64,000 nt of DNA from contig NC_060024.1 in NCBI RefSeq assembly GCF_021134715.1, forward strand, positions 6,572,001-6,636,000, read 5' to 3'. The position numbers and the translations under genes were made by a program. This document shows positions 59,974 to 64,000 of the stretch, piece after piece. How positions within the stretch are numbered: position 1 is the stretch's first letter; the number at the start of each line of letters is the position of its first letter. The DNA comes from Daphnia pulex (Eukaryota; Arthropoda; Branchiopoda; Diplostraca; Daphniidae). The notes under the pieces are model-generated. The model was not told the DNA's origin and ran no database searches. It worked only from the letters and a program-made list of their open reading frames with translations.

Positions 59974-61488
59974 ATGTTTAGCGTCGAAGAAAGTCTGTGG
60001 CCGCTGATCGTGTGGATGAAGATCTTTGGATTCCAAATGGGTCCAACCAAGAAACCGGCCAGCAATCGCCAGCATCAGCAGTCGATTTGTTTGCTGCTGA
60101 TCGGCTCGGTCATGGTCGTGTCGACCGTTGCTCTCCACTGCACCTCGTTCGTCCGCGGGGTCATGCGGCTCAAGGCCAACGGTCTGGGCCCGGACGGCGC
60201 CAATTTGACGACGGCCAACCTCATCAACGTCGGCATCGAGCACCTCAACTACACCTGCGTCCTCATCGGCGTCCACGCCGGATTCTTCATCGTGTCGCTG
60301 ACCTCCAACTGGTCCGCCGTGTGGGACGCGCTGATCCTCATCCAGGAGAACCTCAACTTCAAGTCGTCGTTCTACCACAAGTGCAGGAAGGTTGTCCTAG
60401 TCGGATTTTCTCTCCTCTTCACCGTAAGATTTCCTTCAATTATCCTAATTATTGTTTAGACTTTGGTGCTGTTGATTCATTTGTAATTTTGCAGGATTGC
60501 ATCATCCACATCTTTGTCTCGATCCAATCTTCCTACTGGGACATGGGCGTGATGAGGCCACTGGCCATCGTGCTGGCCAACATCTCGCGGACGACGGCCA
60601 TGAGCGTCTACTTCCTCTTTTGTGTGTTGACCAGGATCGTCACTCTGGTGTTCCAGGGACTCAACGAGCAAATCGCTTACCTGGACGAGGCCAAGAAATT
60701 CGCCCCGTTCTACTCGACCAGGATCCTCAACATCCGGCTGGAGAAGTGGCGCAGGAATCACGCCCTGGCCTGCAGGCTGGTCGAGCTGATCAACAGCTCC
60801 TTGGGTCTGGTCATGCTCATGACCATCGTCAACGTTTTTGTGACTTTCATCACCACCTCGTTCGAGATCGTCCGATCAATGAGGGACTTTGAGCCCGTCC
60901 CTTTTCTCTTCGTCTACATTTTCATCAAGAAATTCATTTTGCTCATCGTCCTCATCTACGAGCCCTACCGTCTGCAAGCCGAGGTATAGGCCTATAAAGA
61001 AGATTTATATTATTTCATTCCCATCGCTCACAGAATGATTTAATTTTTTTATAAAAATCAATTGACATCAGGCTGGACGAACGGCGGCTTCGATTCGAAG
61101 TCTGCAGCCATTGACTTCTGATCTCTTCACCCAAATTAAAGTATATAATTTAAAACTGTTACTATTTGAAATATTAATATAAGGAATAATTCAATATCAA
61201 TTAATACTTTCATAAAGCTGAATACAGTGGTGATGGAGGTGACACACGCTGGACCCAAGATTACGGCGATGGAATTCTTCGACATCAACCTCAGACTTTT
61301 GCCAACAGTATGTATTATATTATACAAGAAATTTCATTCCAATTCCAAATAATTTCATTTGACCCATTTCTCTGCCATGTCGATCATTGCTGACTAATAT
61401 GACGATATTTTTTTATGAAATTGATATATAGTTGTTGGGTAGCGCACTGACATACGTGGCCATTCTCTGCCAAGCGTCGTCGACTTAA
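59974..61488 (+). CDS. Gustatory receptor family seven-transmembrane protein
   Basis: Five exons: 59974-60423, 60495-60983, 61072-61140, 61218-61307 and 61432-61488; all introns phase 0 and GT-AG; 384 aa. Start chosen at MFSVEESLWPLIVWMKIFGF, typical of receptor starts; upstream codons are open but basic and unlike the family. Hydrophobic segments: SICLLLIGSVMVVSTVAL, YTCVLIGVHAGFFIVSL, VVLVGFSLLFT, AMSVYFLFCVLTRIVTLVF, SSLGLVMLMTIVNVFVTFI, FLFVYIFIKKFILLIVLIY and the last before LTYVAILCQ. The C-terminal exons carry the family hallmark: ITAMEFFDINLRLLPTLLGS and TY(V)xxxxQ. Three short phase-0 3' exons are a classic arthropod Gr/Or gene feature. These are ligand-gated cation channels with inside N-termini in chemosensory neurons. 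The ligand cannot be predicted. It is a singleton in this window. Confidence 0.87.
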
Positions 61489-63210
61489 ACCGCGCCGGGA
61501 TCAAAGGGATATGGGAATCCTATCAACGTGTAAATCTCTGGATGTAATAGCTTATACGTGATGCTTATGTACTCGGCCGTATATAAGTGCTTTGCGTGCT
61601 GTCTACATACACAGCATCACGCGGCCAGGCAGCCAACCGTCTATATAGTACTATATACACTACTACTTTCTATGTTTGCAAAGTATAAATTGAACATAAA
61701 GAAAAGACGCTGCGAACCAAATTATTACAGAAACCCCAAAAAAACCCGCTCATATAGTGTATTGTTATTGCATTACTCCAGGCCGGTTTTTTCCCAATTA
61801 TTATTGCGCTTTGTTCTGGACGAGTTGATGCTGTATTCTTTGCAACATTATTGTGTGCTGCAAGCCTAAAAATGTTTATGTTGTTGCGTATATATTATTA
61901 TTATACAAACTCAGACGTTTTCTCTCATCCCACTTGCATATTAGAATTCGTTTTGTCTCTGTATACTTTTTTCTCCAATGAATACGAATCGTTAGAGCCG
62001 ACCGTGTGCTGGACCTACTACATATTTGCATCAATCACACTATATTCTAAGAAAATAAATGTTTTTGAAAATCAGACTGCTTTTCATATTTTTGGTTTGA
62101 ATTTATTCTTTTATCAGCAAATGATCGCCAGAACAAGATGAACGGAAACGGTCTATAGCCCAAACGAAAACCATCAAAATTCACAAGGAAAACATGCGCT
62201 ATATTACTACTACGTACGTCACACGTATAAAATCAACGTGTATTTACGTGCTGCTAGTATAGTTAGAGTTTTAAATTGCAAATTTTGATCCCTGCGCTCG
62301 CTATATGCGATGTTTCCCGGTAATAGGCCTACTATTTGCATCTTTTATAGGCGCGCTATGTTTGATTTTGGTGATGTTGGCAATCTTCGCTTTCCTATAA
62401 TATTAGTAGGCCTGTATAAAACTTTACAACAACTTTCCGAGTCGCCGCCCTTGAAATTGTATGTGGAATATTTGGAAATTGTTTGTCATTTTGTAGAAAG
62501 AAAATTGTCGAGAAAAGTGATAAACGTCTGTAATTTATTGGTTATAGATAATATAAATCATTTTAGTTCATTGCCAAGTGAAGGTGTTGCTGTGATGATG
62601 GCTTTTCTTTCTAGTCGAGCAGATCGCATATTAGGCTACTTCATGCTTTCATTACTAGCACGTAAGTTGGAAAGTTTTCCCCGTGGTGGACTAATATGCG
62701 CGCGCGTCTATAAAATCACGGGACCAGAAAAAAGGGCACGAGGCCCATTCACCCATTTCTTATACGCACGTAGAGAGTTGCCAGCATAATAACATGCCCA
62801 CTATATATATCTACGACGTGTTATAACCACCAGCAGAGAGCATCAACCGAGCGCAACAAAAGGCCAGCAATGTGTTCATCTAAAATGTTAAAACAATCAC
62901 CATTCTTTTCTTCTTTGAAATTGGATGGCTGCTGCGAGCTGCTGGAACTAGGAAAGATTCAAATTGAAGAAGTGAGAGTGCCAAGTAGGCTAGCTACTAT
63001 AAAATTCTTAGATACACGAAACTGTGAAATCCCATTATTATATTAAATTTCTCGACGTGGGACTACTGCATCCAATTTTCCCAGCCGCGGCAAGTTATTT
63101 TCGGTGAGGTGTACATAGATGTTTAGACAATGGCGCAAGCTCCGGCCGAACTTTCATTTTTTTGTCATCAACCGCCCATTTTATGTTTCGCTGGTTATTT
63201 GGTCGAGGGG
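61489..63210. other. Intergenic, no supported gene
   Basis: AT-rich. The longest ORF (62310-62789) lacks a domain and a composition like the genes nearby. TAGGCCTA-type words near 62330 and 62407. Confidence 0.5.
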
Positions 63211-63294
63211 ATTAAAAAGCAAATGACAATCTGTAAGCTCGAGTCAGTGTTGGCGTCGAAACAATTGCCGCAACAACTGCTGACTAGAGAAGAA
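63211..63294 (+). promoter_or_regulatory. Putative promoter and 5' UTR exon of the collagen gene
   Basis: ATTAAAAAG (63211-63219) is TATA-like and GAGTCAGTG, an arthropod initiator, lies about 30 bp downstream at 63241-63249. A short non-coding exon could end at AGAAG|GTATAC (63294), joined to an exon starting near 63387 (AAATAG|ATTAAG) before the start codon. Inferred from signals only. Confidence 0.4.
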
Positions 63295-63427
63295 GGTATA
63301 CATAGTACTACCAGTAACCCATATTATTTTATTGCCATTTTAATTCCATTTTGACTGTTAACAATTGTTTCAACGACTCCAAATAGATTAAGTTTAGAAT
63401 TTCGGAGTCCTTGTAGTAAATTGTATC

Positions 63428-64000
63428 ATGGCTGGTTCCTGCGTCTGCGAAGTAACAATGCGAGTTTTGGTAAGTTGATCTAAAAAATTCATTTACCCGC
63501 GAAAATTTAAAATTTTCTCAAATTCTAATTCCGTTTATTATATTCGCGATATTGATGATTAGGTCTGTGTAGTATTGCTCTTCACTGCAGCCGTTTTTTC
63601 AACCCCACAATACGAGCGGGATGGTTACTATGGCGACGATAAAGATTCCTTCTACAGAGAGCAGCAGTGGTCCCGGCCATCGCTGAATCCATACAAGGCC
63701 CCAGCAGGTTCTTACCAAAATGACCAGGATCCTCAGAAAATATGGGAAATGTTATTGGAGCAATTCCCAGCGCTGATTGGACTGCCCGGTCCTCCTGGAC
63801 CCGAAGGAGAATCATTTTACGGCAGCAGCCAATACGAACTTATTCCTGGTCCACCTGGAAATCCTGGCGAGAGAGGGCCGGACGGGCCAAAAGGTGACGA
63901 TGGAATTGCAGGTGCTCCTGGTGCTCCTGGAGGACCCGGTCCAAAAGGAAAATTGGGCAACCCAGGCGCTCCTGGAACCAAAGGAGAGAGGGGTGATCCA
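63428..64000 (+). CDS. Secreted collagen-like protein (3' partial)
   Basis: Exon 1 ends at 63469 (TTG|GTAAGT); exon 2 starts at 63563 (GATTAG|GTC) and stays open to the window edge. The first ATG is at 63428, but the second in-frame Met (63458) gives a cleaner signal peptide ([17 protein letters not shown]) and may be the true start. After it comes an acidic/aromatic, Tyr-rich non-collagenous domain ([20 protein letters not shown], then [20 protein letters not shown]). The Gly-X-Y triplets start there, are interrupted once ([14 protein letters not shown]), then continue: [19 protein letters not shown] and [17 protein letters not shown]. Lys and Asp/Glu at Y and X positions are usual for triple-helix stability. 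It could be a short-chain or a cuticular/basement-membrane collagen; the C-terminal domain that would decide lies outside. Confidence 0.85.

Noticed and set aside
62310..62789. 159-aa ORF upstream of the collagen gene
   Set aside because: No domain, signal or splice partner; composition as in the spacer.
1..64000. CRISPR arrays, bacterial operons, riboswitches or origins
   Set aside because: None seen; introns and gene content are eukaryotic, and the direct repeats are satellites without regular unique spacers.

Overview
The window is eukaryotic DNA from an arthropod, most likely a branchiopod crustacean such as Daphnia. The reasons are short GT-AG introns (about 60-210 bp), a cluster of secreted alanine/tyrosine-rich cuticle proteins with arthropod TATA and TCAG-type promoters, an arthropod-type gustatory receptor, and AT-rich spacers packed with small DNA transposons. 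The species is an inference; no single feature proves it.

Layout. 1-5 kb: the 3' part of a centrosomal CEP97 homologue (+) and a two-exon gene (-) whose second half looks like an EVH1/PH-type domain. 5-15.7 kb: about 10.8 kb with no gene I can support. 15.7-31 kb: repeat territory. It holds a 2.1 kb terminal-inverted-repeat (TIR) element with three tRNA-like modules, a 174-bp satellite arranged as six-monomer higher-order repeats, a 193-bp satellite directly after it, and several small TA-target elements. 30.8-41 kb: a lineage-specific unknown gene with a frame break (E), a Golgi-type glycosyltransferase-like gene, a palindromic element with a THAP domain start in each arm, a secreted CUB-domain gene, and a caveolin gene whose frame is off by one base.

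40-53 kb: four tandem paralogous cuticle protein genes (A-D, all on -). Each has a four-residue first exon, and their spacers were duplicated and then hit by different transposons. A carries an R&R chitin-binding domain; B-D have aromatic repeats there instead. All four have a basic, furin-like site in the middle. 53.7-57.5 kb: two more non-coding elements, each with a tRNA-like module. 57.6-64 kb: gene F, an intact paralogue of E; a five-exon gustatory receptor; and the start of a secreted collagen that runs off the window.

The genes do not form an operon or pathway. The clear functional group is the cuticle cluster. The most unusual material is the satellite higher-order structure, the tRNA-like modules inside non-coding TIR elements, the THAP palindrome, the frame-broken caveolin and gene E, and the domain replacement in the cuticle proteins.
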